From Buddleja alternifolia (lineage: Eukaryota > Streptophyta > Magnoliopsida > Lamiales > Scrophulariaceae): a DNA stretch of 64,000 nt. How positions within the stretch are numbered: the stretch's first letter is position 1; every line of letters starts with the position of its first letter. Shown in pieces: positions 32,222-42,602 of the stretch. Below the pieces are notes generated by a model. It worked only from the letters and a program-made list of their open reading frames with translations, was not told where the DNA came from and searched no databases. A program made the translations under genes and the position numbers. The DNA is taken from NCBI GenBank assembly GCA_019426215.1, contig CM033394.1:19240195-19304194 (forward strand), written 5' to 3'.

Positions 32222-33658
32222 TGATAAGTCCATATTTTACAATATTTTATGCCCCATTGTAATATGATTTGATCGTTACTTTTATCATTTTTTATCCCTC
32301 ATAATGCTTTGATTGGTATATATTTTGTTTTGTAGGATAAAAGTTGATTTACGCATGAAAGACGAGAAAAGTGATCCAAATTGAGCTTGAAATTGAAGAA
32401 AGAAACAAAAGAAGATAGTTGACGAAAGATTTTACACAATGCTCATATATAAATGCGTTTTTCGTCCTCTTACAGGCCGAATCATACTAAGGTTTCTTCT
32501 TCAATATTGTAGATCTATTTCTTAGCTTCGCGTAGCAACTTGAATCAACTCAATCCGACGTTTGTAGAGAGAGTTATGATCAAAATACGAAAGCTGTGAA
32601 TTCTGCTTCAGAGGACCGCGGTCTGATAAGAGTTTGTGCCGCGGTCCAATTCTCCCGAAGCCCTAAAATTAAGTCCGCCGTTTTCTCCCTTTATAACACA
32701 CTTTTCTCTTGAAAAACAGTAAGAAATGCTCAAAAACACCAAGGGGAAGCCATGGGAAGTCCTAAGGAAGCTTGAAGAGCCATCTTCATCCTCATCATCA
32801 TCATTTTCATCATCAAAGCTTGGATTCACACTTTATAATAGGGAGTAATTCAACTCTTTCTCTTGATTAGTATTTCAATTATGTCTTGTAGAGTTGTTGA
32901 ATCACTTGTTGTTGTAAGTATGAGCTAAGCATCTTTGTGGTTGGGTTATGTGAATACTTTGTGATGTTTTGTGTTTAATGAATGATTAATTTCCGGATTT
33001 ATTACATTCTTGTTACATGTTTGATTTTATGCTTAATGCTTTCACATGAATGATCACCATGTGTTTGATATAATGCTTTGTCTTGAGACCGAGAGGAGAT
33101 AGATAAAGGGAGATCGAAAAATCAAACATCATAACGTAACAATTGACTAGAGATAGAATCGATTGCGTTGTGTGGCTTTTTGTGATAAGATGACCCGATT
33201 GAATGTAGGATCTTCGTAAACAAGGAATTCCTTTGAACCTAAATGCATGTTAGCTAATTCAATCTTCACTATAGAGATATAGGAAGTTGTTAACTAGTAT
33301 AGGCTTGTTATTTCAAGAGATTGGATAATAAATACATTAGGAGGTTTCGCCACAACAAGAGCATTCTAAAAATCCGGATAATTTAGAGTTCATGAACATA
33401 GAATAGAACATAGTAGGATCATAACCCAATCACCTCTTTCCATTCGATTTATTATCTTGTTTATCACATAGTTGTCTTTGATTATTTTCATAGTATAATC
33501 AACCATCATCTTATAATTTGATTTAGCTTAGAGTTAGATAATATAGCAATTACGAGCATTGAATACAATTGTCCCTGTGGAGACGATACACCCCGGGCTA
33601 AATAGTCCACTTTATTACTTTGCACGACCTAGTATACTTGCTAGGAATTCGCGTGTCA
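32222..33658 (+). repeat. Element F 3' LTR
   Basis: 1,437 bp, TGATAAG...GTGTCA. Module at 32475-32610, palindromes GACCGCGGTC and GTGCCGCGGTCC at 32614-32646, TATA-like TTTATAA at 32690. The TSD copy CATCA follows at 33659-33663. Confidence 0.92.
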
Positions 33659-33663
33659 CATCA

Positions 33664-34970
33664 CATTATCACTTTGGAGTGATGAAATGATATGAAAGTG
33701 ATTTTGATATAATTTAGCAGCATCTTGACAATCATTTAATATTCTTTGACTTTGTCAAGTAATTCATCATATGAAAGAGGAAGTGATAACTCAGTGTTTA
33801 CCTCAGGGGACGCTTCATCATCTCTGGCCATGAGACAAATAAGCGCTGAGTCATCCACTGGCTCATCCTCATGACTTCTCTCCTCTGATGATTCCAAATC
33901 TTCAGGTGTGAATGCTGGTTCTGATTCTGATAACAAACCTTGTTGACGAAGGTTGCTCCTGAATTGGTTTTTATCCAAGTAATCTTGCCTTGAAGGCTTA
34001 GATACGTTTGGATAAGGGCAATTTACCTGGTAGTGCTCTGGTTTCCTGCAATTATAACAAAGATTAGTTTTCATCTTTTGTTCATTTGTTAACCTTGCAT
34101 TGTGTGATTTTAAGACCACGGGTGTTGAAGGATTTTGAGTAGATGCTTGGTACTGAACAGGCGCTTGGGATGTAGGAACAGAATACTAAGGCGCTTGAAA
34201 CTGTTATTGTACTGGAGCAAGCGCTTGATATGAATTTTTTCCTTGATTGCTAGAACCTTTTCCTTTCTTTTCATATCTCAAGAACTTGCTGAATCTATTC
34301 AATAAAGCCAACTCCTCTTCCTCGCTAATATCTGAAACCTTTCTCTTGTTACTTGATTTACCCTTGATTGACACCATAAGCACTCCAGACTCAATCACTG
34401 GACTGCTTACTGCATCACTAGTCGAATTCAACTCAAACTCAAATGCTTTGAGTTCCGAAAAAGCATCTTCTTGAGTGAAACTATCTAAATTGTTCGACTC
34501 TCTCATAGCTGTTGTCTTTATCAAAAATCTACTAAGTAGACTTCTAAAGATTTTGACCACCATTTTCCAATTCTGTAAATTCGTACCCAAAGATGTTAAT
34601 TCTGTAGTAAGAGTTGTGAACCTTATATCCAATTGTTCTAAAGTCTCATTGGGCAACATCTTGAAACCGTTAAATCTTTCCTTGGCAATGGAAAGCTTGT
34701 TCTCTTTAATCTGAGCTGAACCACCACAAATTATGGCTAACTTATCCCAGATTTCCTTAGCAGTGTTGCATGACTTAATCTTGTTGAATAAGTTGTCATT
34801 ATCACTGATAGCTGTATATAGAGCATTACGACCAACATTGTCCAAATTTGCTCTTCGACGCTCATCTGGAGACCATCCAGATTGTCTTCCATGGCTCCAA
34901 GTGCTCTAGTGATAACCTTATATATTTTGATTGGCCCATCTGAAATAATATCACGCATGGCATCATCACT
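33664..34970 (-). pseudogene. gag: Element D: gag N-terminal and middle part
   Basis: The minus strand carries the Gag domain of copia elements (UBN2-like; LDNVGRNALYTAI, CNTAKEIWDKL, KMLPNETLEQ at about 34560-34845) and a zinc knuckle CYNCRKPEHYQVNC (CX2CX4HX4C, about 34017-34058). The frame changes at about 34870 and stops lie at about 34185-34205. The gene is cut at 34970 by a Sirevirus LTR, so the first ~40 residues and the PBS are missing. Confidence 0.83.
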
Positions 34971-36437
34971 TGTTGGTTCCAAGTGGCATACGAAAGAGTC
35001 TAGAAGGGGGGGGGAGGGGGGGGTTGAATAGACCCTGAAGTCTTTTTCGACTTCAAAAATTCGTATTAAAAATGTGTTGGATGCTTGAAAAGTAAGCGCT
35101 TGACTGAGCGTCTATTGAATACTGTTTTTAGAAAAATAACTTAGACTTCAAGATTTGAATACTATAACCAAATTAGTTTAAGCGTTCACTTCTTTGACCA
35201 GTGTTAGCACAGCAAAATTGATTTGATAGTCTTTTTGTTTGAAAGCTTTTAGCGTCACAAACTGCTTATTAGTTGCTTGGTTTTTTATTGTGTTTTTACT
35301 TAATCAATTTATGCAATGATATGATAATAATAGAATTGACTGTAAAGTAAATAACACAATATTTGTAAGGTTTCTTGAGTGGTGTAATCCCAACTATGTA
35401 TGTCTTCTCCTTGAGCACTTAGAGGCAATCCACTAAAAGAATCACACATAATCTTCTTCAAATTAGGGAGAGATGGATGACAATGACTTGAGCTCCTTGA
35501 TCACACAGATTTCTGCTCCAAATCACTCCTATCCTCTTGCTTGTTTCACCCAGAAATAATGCAAGTATCCAACTTCGACTTCACATAGATCACGAGGCTT
35601 GGATGGGGTTTTTCTAAACGGTTTATTTGATTTTGATAAAGTTCAAACAACTAGGAATATCTCAATAGTAATGTAGGCTTCTTCAAAAAGAATGTTTGAG
35701 ATATTGGTTGACTGTCTCAATATTTGAAGAAAACCAAATAGAATGTTTGCTTGAATATTTTGGCTTTTCTGAGAATTTAAGGAATGAGACTTCAATTCAA
35801 CAGCAATTTGGCTTGGAAATGAATCAGATTGTTTTGGCTTGTTGTGGAAGTCCTATTTATAGGCATTCTTGGAAAAAGTGTCCAATTGACACATGCACAG
35901 GCGCGTGTCTCTCACTTCCGCAAGTGAACAACTTTTGTCCTTTTTCCTGAAAATCTGTTGCACAAAAGTTGGTGCTGCAGTCTGTGAATACTTGACAGTC
36001 CAATAGGGTGGCTTCTCCATACGTTTGAAAGAGCTTATCACATTTACATTAATCTCCTTCTGAACTTAGAAATAAATTTAGGTGAAATCAGTCATTGATA
36101 GACGCTAATTCATCCTTGAATAACTTCAGTCCTAATGAACGCTTGATATAGCTGGTCGTTTGGACGCTTGGAATCTTTATCTTCATTCAGACTTCAGGCG
36201 CTTGAATCTTCAGACTTAAATATTGATAAGCTCACTCAGAATTTATCAAACGCTCAGCCTAAAAATACTTAGCCTAACACTCTAGAATGAAAGTAAAACA
36301 AAGCCTATAAAGCCTATTACAATTCTAACGCTCATAGCTTATACATGATTTTTACTAAAATCAAACTGGCATATTTTGGGGCCTAACAAGTAATCCTCAT
36401 TGTCATCATCAAAATATTTTACATGAAATTCCTAACA
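34971..36437 (-). repeat. Sirevirus-family LTR, inverted, between D and G
   Basis: 1,467 bp, beginning TGTTGGTTCC and ending CCTAACA on the plus strand (reverse of the G 3' LTR). A minus-strand TATAAATA is at 35854-35861, and a G-tract broken by one A lies at about 35007-35023. No PBS lies to its left and the flanking 5-mers (TCACT, ATATT) do not match, so it is neither a regular 5' LTR of D nor a clean solo LTR. It is probably a rearrangement product. Confidence 0.85.
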
Positions 36438-36494
36438 ATATTAATCTATTAGACATAGAATAATGAGTGTAACTCTAAAATGGTCACATTAGAT

Positions 36495-37079
36495 GTGACA
36501 TGAATGAAAAGACCGGTTTAGGATGCGATAAACTCGGTAAACAACCTAATAAATCAATCGTTACGGCGAACAACAAAGGGTGTTATCGTTGTTGAGAAAG
36601 GTTCACAAGGTCAAACACAAAATGAACCCAGCGACAATGGTAAGAGGCCAAATGAGAAAGCCAAAGCTAACTCAGGCAAGGGTAAAGCTAAGGCAAATGA
36701 TTCACAAAGACGGGTCTATCCAAACGTTCAAAAAGCTAAAGATAAGTTTGACCACTGTGAATCAAGCGCTAAGCGTCCAGCACTAAAAGTGCAACCCAAG
36801 CCAGCGCCAAAGAAATACCGGTGTCAATATCCAAGACAGTCAAGATCATATTATCGATACTATGATGATTATGAATATGACTATGATTATGACTATCATT
36901 ATAATCGAGGATATTATTATATACCCAAAAAGCACACACAACACGTTGTGAAACCCAAAAAGGCCAGTATTCCTACAATGAAGACTAGGCAAATATGGGT
37001 TCCTAAATTTCTAATTCAAACTAACAAAGTTACTAATGTTAAAGGACCCAAGCAACAATGGGTACCTGAACAGAAATAG
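36495..37079 (+). pseudogene. Element G: gag C-terminal part
   Basis: It matches D gag from KTGLGC onward (about 36512), including the basic Lys/Asn region and a Tyr/Asp-rich repeat (36845-36905). Frame changes at about 36570-36790. The tail ends at a TAG (37077) shortly before the protease frame. The 57 bp before it (36438-36494) are too diverged to assign. Confidence 0.78.
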
Positions 37080-37093
37080 AACCTCCCTTTTGA

Positions 37094-37528
37094 TTGCAGG
37101 TACCTAGAGTTAAAGCCGATACATCTGTTTGGTACTTCGATAGTGGATCGTCAAGGCACATGACTGGTTCTATAGATCTTCTAATCAACTATCGAGCTGC
37201 CAATGGTCCTCAGGTTGTATTTGGTGACAACTCCAAAGGTAAAACCAAAGGTATAGGTACTATGCATAGGGGGAACATCATGATAAGTGAGGTTTATTTT
37301 GTTGAGGGTCTGAAGCACAATTTATTAAGCATAAGTCAGTTTTGTGATAAAGGCTTTGAAGTCATATTCTCAAGTGACTGTTGCTGTATAAATGACGCTA
37401 AGACTAAGTCTAATAAATTGAAGGGTAAAAGAACTAACAACGTATATTTGGTAGATTGGGGTTCAACAGATGATAACAACCCAACATGTTTTGTTGCTAA
37501 AAATGAATCTAAAACGGGTTGGTTATAG
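37094..37528 (+). pseudogene. Element G: retropepsin region
   Basis: The protease has WYFDSGSSRHMTG (DSG, about 37130-37170), GIGTMHRG and VEGLKHNLLSISQF. It runs into GAG-pre-integrase, where the conserved Trp of the LWHRK motif is a TAG stop at 37526. This is one of several stops derivable from TGG by a single G-to-A change. Protease and integrase would otherwise form one polyprotein. Confidence 0.83.
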
Positions 37529-38692
37529 CATAGAAAAATGAATCACCTCAACTTCAAAACAATCTCTCAGCTTATAAGTCAAAATCTTGTAGAGGAATTG
37601 CCAAATGGACCATTTCACAAGGATCGCCTTTGTGACGCTTGTCAAATGGGCAAACAAGTTAAATCATCTTTCAAGAGAAAACCTCATCTATCTACCTCTA
37701 GAATACTTGAACTACTTCACATGGATTTGTTTGGACCTGTTCAAATGATCAGTGTAAGCGGTAAAAAGTATACTTTGGTGATAGTAGATGATTTCTCTCG
37801 ATTTACTTGGGTGGAATTTCTTTCATCCAAAGATGAGACATGTGACAAGTTAACAACGCTTATTCGACAACTTCAAATATTGAAAAATCTTAAGGTTGCA
37901 AGAATAAGAAGTGATCACGGTACTGAGTTTACTAACAAAATTGTTGAGAAGTTTTGTGCAGAAAATGGAATACATCATGAGTATTCTGCTCCCAGAACTC
38001 CCCAACAAAATGGTGTTGCTGAGCGCCGGAACCGAACACTCAAGGAAGTCACTAGGACAATGTTAGCAGAATCCAAGCTTGCTCCTAGGTTTTGGGCCGA
38101 AGTGATCAACGCTGCCTGTTACACTCAAGACCGTTGCATGATCAACAAACAACATGGGAAAACTCCATATGAACTATGGAAGGGACGTAAGCCAAATGTT
38201 TCATATTTTCACGTCTTTGGTTCAAAATGTTTTATCTATAATAATGGATCCCAAAGTCTAAAGACATTTGATCCTCAAGCGGATGAGGGAATCTTTCTAG
38301 GCTACGCCAAGAATGGAAAGAATTTTCTCATCCTAAATAAGATCAAATCGATGGTTGAGGAATCTATTCATGTTGCTTTTGATGATGCTAACCAAGAACC
38401 GAGTAAGCTTAATGTGAATGATGTAGGAGTTGAAGATCTATGTCATCAAGCGTCTAAGATTACTATCGATGACAGTGACGACGATGATGAGATCTCAGTG
38501 CCACCTCCTAAGATTACTCGTGAGGTTAATATGGACAATATTGTAAGAAATGCTGATGATCATGAAGAGAGTGATCATCAAGAGCAAACAAGGATCTGTG
38601 AACTTGAAGCGCCTACGCAAGAGGAAAGTCAAGCGTCTGATCGTCAAGCGTCTATTCAACCTCTTAACCGTTTCCAACCAGATATACTATGA
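37529..38692 (+). pseudogene. Element G: integrase
   Basis: A long open frame starts in the zinc region (HRKMNHLNF, CDACQMGK). The rve core has HMDLFGPV (first Asp), RIRSDHGTEF (second Asp) and NGVAERRN (catalytic Glu), so the DDE triad is intact, and PTPYELW-type and GIFLGYAK blocks follow. A Glu/Asp-rich linker with repeated AAGCGTCT motifs (38600-38660) leads to RT. The upstream stop at 37526 and the downstream TGA at 38690 isolate it from the rest of pol. Confidence 0.85.
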
Positions 38693-39759
38693 CTGCGTGA
38701 TCATCCACCTGAGCAAATTATTGGAGATATTGAAGCGCCTGTTAGGACTAGAGCAGCTACGTTCAATGAGGCTATGTTCGCAAGCTTTTTATCTCAAATG
38801 GAACCTAAGAAAGTAGATGAAGCGCTAAGTGATCCAAGTTGGATTGAAGCTATGTAAGAAGAGCTTAATCAGTTTTAACGAAATAAGGTTTGGACACTAG
38901 TGCCAAGACCAACTCACCAAGGAGTTATTGGAACTAAATAGGTTTATAGAAACAAGATGGATGAGAATGGCATTGTGATAAGGAACAAGGCCAGACTCGT
39001 AGCTCAAGGATATTGCTAAGAAGAGGGTATTGATTTTGATGAGACATATGCTCCTGTCGCTCGTCTTAAGCAATCCGCATGTTTCTAGCGTTTGCAGCAT
39101 TCAACAAGTTCATGGTGTATCAGATGGACGTGAAGAGTGCCTTCCTGAATGGTAAACTCCACGAAGAGGTATATGTGGAGCAACCACCAGGATTCATCAA
39201 CAATCATGGTAAGGGTATGGTTTACAAGCTAAACAAAGCACTGTATGGGCTTAAACAAGCACCCCGAGCATGGTATGACACTCTCTCTATCTTCCTCATT
39301 GGTAAAGGCTTTTCAAAAGGCAGCGTTGATACAATGTTATTTAAAATCACCAATGACGAAGATACTCTCTTAGTCCAAATTTATGTTGAAGATATTATAT
39401 TTGGTTCTACTAACAAGCGTCTGTGTGAGAAATTTTCGAAAATGATGCAAGAACAATTTGAAATGAGCATGATGGGTGAATTAACTTTCTTCTTAGGATT
39501 ACAAGTTAAACAACTCCATAATGGCATATTTATAAACCAAGCTAAATACACAAGAGATATAATTAAGAAATTTGGTATGGAAAATGCATTATATTCAAAA
39601 ATTCCAATGAGTCAAACGCTTAAGTTAGATAAAGATGAAAGTGGAAAGAAAGTTGATATCACTAACTATAGAGGTATCATTGGATCGCTTCTTTATCTTA
39701 CTGCTAGTAGACCTGATATTATGTTCTAGGTATGCATGTGTGCACGATTTCAAATTGAT
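38693..39759 (+). pseudogene. Element G: reverse transcriptase
   Basis: RT is readable from the linker through [36 protein letters not shown] and KALYGLKQAPRAWYD. Its catalytic motif reads YVED (about 39385-39396) instead of YVDD, which should abolish activity. Stops include 38690 (TGA for Trp), 38855, 38876, 38938 (TAG for Trp), 39016 and 39727. It is interrupted at 39759 by a solo LTR. Confidence 0.85.
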
Positions 39760-41207
39760 TGATGGTCCCAAGTGGCATACGAAAGGGTCTAGAGGGGGGG
39801 GGGGGGGGTTGAATAGACCCGGAAGTCTTTTTAAACTTCAAAGATTTCATGTTACTTTGCAAAGATCTGAACGCTTGGAAGGCTGAGCGCTTGGGTCAGG
39901 CGCTTCAGTAAAGATAACTTAGACTTAGAGAGTTTAGCAATTTACCAAAGTAGGGTAATGCTTAGATCACTTAATCAGGGTTAGCACAGCGGAAATGATT
40001 TTTAGCGTTCTTTTAGATAATTTAACCGCTTTGCAATTTTACTTGTCTTTTATAATAATGTAAAATGACAGATATAAGACAGTAAAATATAAATGACACA
40101 ATAATTTGTAAGGTTCACTGGGTGATGTAATCTCAGCTACGTCCTTCTTCTCCTTTTTCACTTGGAGGAAATTACTAAGATGATTATCAAAGAATCACAC
40201 AGAATCTTCTACAAGATAGTAAAGAATGAAAATGATCTCGGGCTCCTTGATCACACAAATTTCAGCACCAATGAAGATCGTCTTCTACAAGCTTCTCTCA
40301 CTCAGAAATACTGCCTGTAATGAGTTTGAACAACTTTTCTCACTCAGATGAAAGGTTGAGGTTTTTGTCACAAGGGTTTGTTTGCATTTGCAAAGATCAA
40401 ACAACTAGGAATATCTCAATGGGAATTTAGGATTCTTCTTTGGAAGATGTTTGAGATATTTGTGACTGTGTGGAATGTAGATAAAAAGATTGAAGGAATT
40501 TTGGCTATGGAGATTCTAAGTTTTTTCTTGTGTACGTAATTTTCTCTTGTAAATGTTTTGTTCCGTACTTTTTAGGGTCTGCTGAATGTAAGGTATTTAT
40601 AGGAAATTCTTGGGATCTGCCCGTTGGATACATGTAGGAGCGTGCCTTTCATGCACCGCGTGATTCTACCTAAAGCCTGACATTCCTAAAACACTGCTGG
40701 CACGATTGGATGGTAGCAGCTATGAACTCTGAAGTTCTGACAGTCTGGTAAAAAAGGTGGCTTGTCCACAGGTCACAGTAGCTTAAGTTCGTTGGAAATA
40801 AATGTCCGTTGAATGATTGCATTTAAGTCCTTCGTGACTTGAGGATTTATTTCAGGTGAATTTGTCATTGATCGCTTAAGTGCTTTGAGCGCTTGATCCA
40901 TAAATCCTGAGAAAGGTCCTTTACCGTTTGACGGACGCTAAGAGACAAATCTTCATCTCTGGTTGACTTCAGACGCTGATCTTCAACTTCTTCTCTAATA
41001 GACTCACCTAGAATTCTATTAGTGATTCAGTATCTAATACTTAGTCTAAAACCTACAAAGATAAAAATTACAAGCCTAAACAAAATTACAAACTTTTAAA
41101 TGCTTAAACAATGATCTATGGAAAACATAAACTTACAATTTATTTGGGGTTTAAAATTGAATCCTATCTTGTCATCATCAAAACATTTAACATGAAATTT
41201 CCTAACA
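39760..41207 (-). repeat. Solo LTR of the Sirevirus family inside RT/RNase H of G
   Basis: 1,448 bp, minus orientation. Flanks are TTGAT (39755-39759) and CTGAT (41208-41212); the undisturbed site in D (about 16170) reads CTGAT, so this is a 5-bp TSD with one later C-to-T change. It contains an uninterrupted G-run at about 39796-39810. It arose by recombination between the two LTRs of an inserted family member. Confidence 0.92.
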
Positions 41208-41782
41208 CTGATCCTAAAGAGTCACACTTAAGTGCTGCCAAGAAGATCCTTAAATACCTAAAAGGCACAAAAAATGTGGGCTTATGGTATCCAAGGAACT
41301 CTCCTTTTGAACTAATTGGTTACTCATATGCAGATTTTGCAGGTTGCAAAATAGATCGTAAGAGTACTAGTGGTACATGTCAATTTCTAGGTGATAGGTT
41401 AGTTTCATGGCATAGTAAGAAACAACAATCCATAGCTACCTCCACAGCCGAAGCTGAGTATGTAGCTGCAGGAAGTTGTTGTGCACAAGTGTTATGGATG
41501 AGGCAACAACTTAGAGATTATGGAATAATCTTAGGCCCAACTCCCATTCATTGTGATAACCAACGCACTCTAGCCATGACTCAAAACCCTGCTCTTCATT
41601 CCAAAACCAAACACATTGACATTAGATACCATTTTCTTCGTGACCACGTTCAAAAGAAAGATATCTCCATGCACTTCACTGGAATTGACAAACAATTGGC
41701 AGATATCTTCACCAAAGCACTCAACGAACAACGTTTTCTCTCTTTGAGAAGTGAATTAGGTATGATTGATTTAAACGCTTAA
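41208..41782 (+). pseudogene. Element G: RNase H
   Basis: It covers HLSAAKKILKYLKGT, YADFAGCKIDRKSTSG, STAEAEYVAA (catalytic Glu), HCDNQ (catalytic Asp), TKHIDIRYHFLRDHV and ADIFTKAL, ending DLNA and TAA at 41780. The domain itself is open and has kept its main catalytic motifs, although the first Asp motif reads YADFAGC. The ORF start upstream of 41208 lies in the solo LTR and is not meaningful. Confidence 0.88.
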
Positions 41783-42602
41783 TCATTTTGCATCATATTT
41801 TATTAGACATATCATTTAGGGGGAATCCACTTGATTTATGTCTAAAAGATTTTCCTAATTGGTACAAGTTATCAAATTTAAGGGGAACCTTAAAGTTGTA
41901 CTTGACCATAACTGCAAGCGTCAATGATCAAAATTTTCAGATACATGATCATCAACGCCCAGTATTACTTATGCATAAAACATTGGACGCTCAAACATAA
42001 AAAGTCTTTTCAATCTTAAGCGTCTAATTTTCTAATGATATATCAACTAGTGATATTAGTTAAGCGTTGAACCAATTCCATTCAACACTTAATATAAAAT
42101 GTTTGTTTTTAAAGTCATGCATAAATTTTACAAGCTTTTTGAAGTAGTGGGTAGACTCAAAAGTCTATTTTGAACTCTACTCGCACGCTTCTATCACATC
42201 AAACTGGCGGGTAATCAAAAACTTTTAAAATGATAGTTCAGAGATAGCACGTGTTTGTGTACATGTCAGTGTACCATCAGGCGCGTGTGCTACACTCTGA
42301 AAATACCAAACGTTTTCTTTTTTTTTTTTTAACTCGGATGTCAAATCATTATATATGAGAATTACCAAATGTAACTTCTCTCTCTTACACAAAACTCGCG
42401 TCCGCAGTTAATGAATTTATGGATGAGATTAAAAAGTCCTTACACGTGTCTAAATTCATTACTGTGTCATTTAAAATTCATTACTGTGTCATTTAAAACA
42501 CAATTTCTGCAGAAAAATCATCCACTATCACTCAAAGATTTCTGCAAATTTCTCTCTCTCTCAAAGCAAAAGAAAATCTCAGTTCACTCTACTTTAAAAA
42601 AA
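41783..42602 (+). other. Element G: pol to env-like spacer
   Basis: 820 bp with no credible ORF. Homologous to D 6848-7672 over much of its length. A 24-bp-scale duplication of a segment containing TTCATTACTGTGTCATTTAA lies at about 42450-42498, and a pyrimidine-rich tract (CTCTCTCTCTC, about 42550) ends just before the env-like ATG. Confidence 0.65.

Larger units (their letters stand above)
19636..33658 (+). mobile_element. Element F: non-autonomous Athila-type gypsy element (Gag-protease), with J nested in its 5' LTR
   Basis: Inserted in gag of D with perfect TSD CATCA. Without J and one TSD copy, its 5' LTR is 1,437 bp, the same length as the 3' LTR (32222-33658). By eye the two LTRs differ at around 18 positions. 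PBS is tRNA-Asp type (27658). The only coding content is Gag and retropepsin (27959-30510), followed by a 1.7-kb noncoding region nearly identical to that of H. No RT or integrase is seen. Confidence 0.93.

Noticed and set aside
34971..36437. Ordinary 5' LTR of element D
   Set aside because: No PBS follows it and D gag is already missing its N-terminus at the junction.
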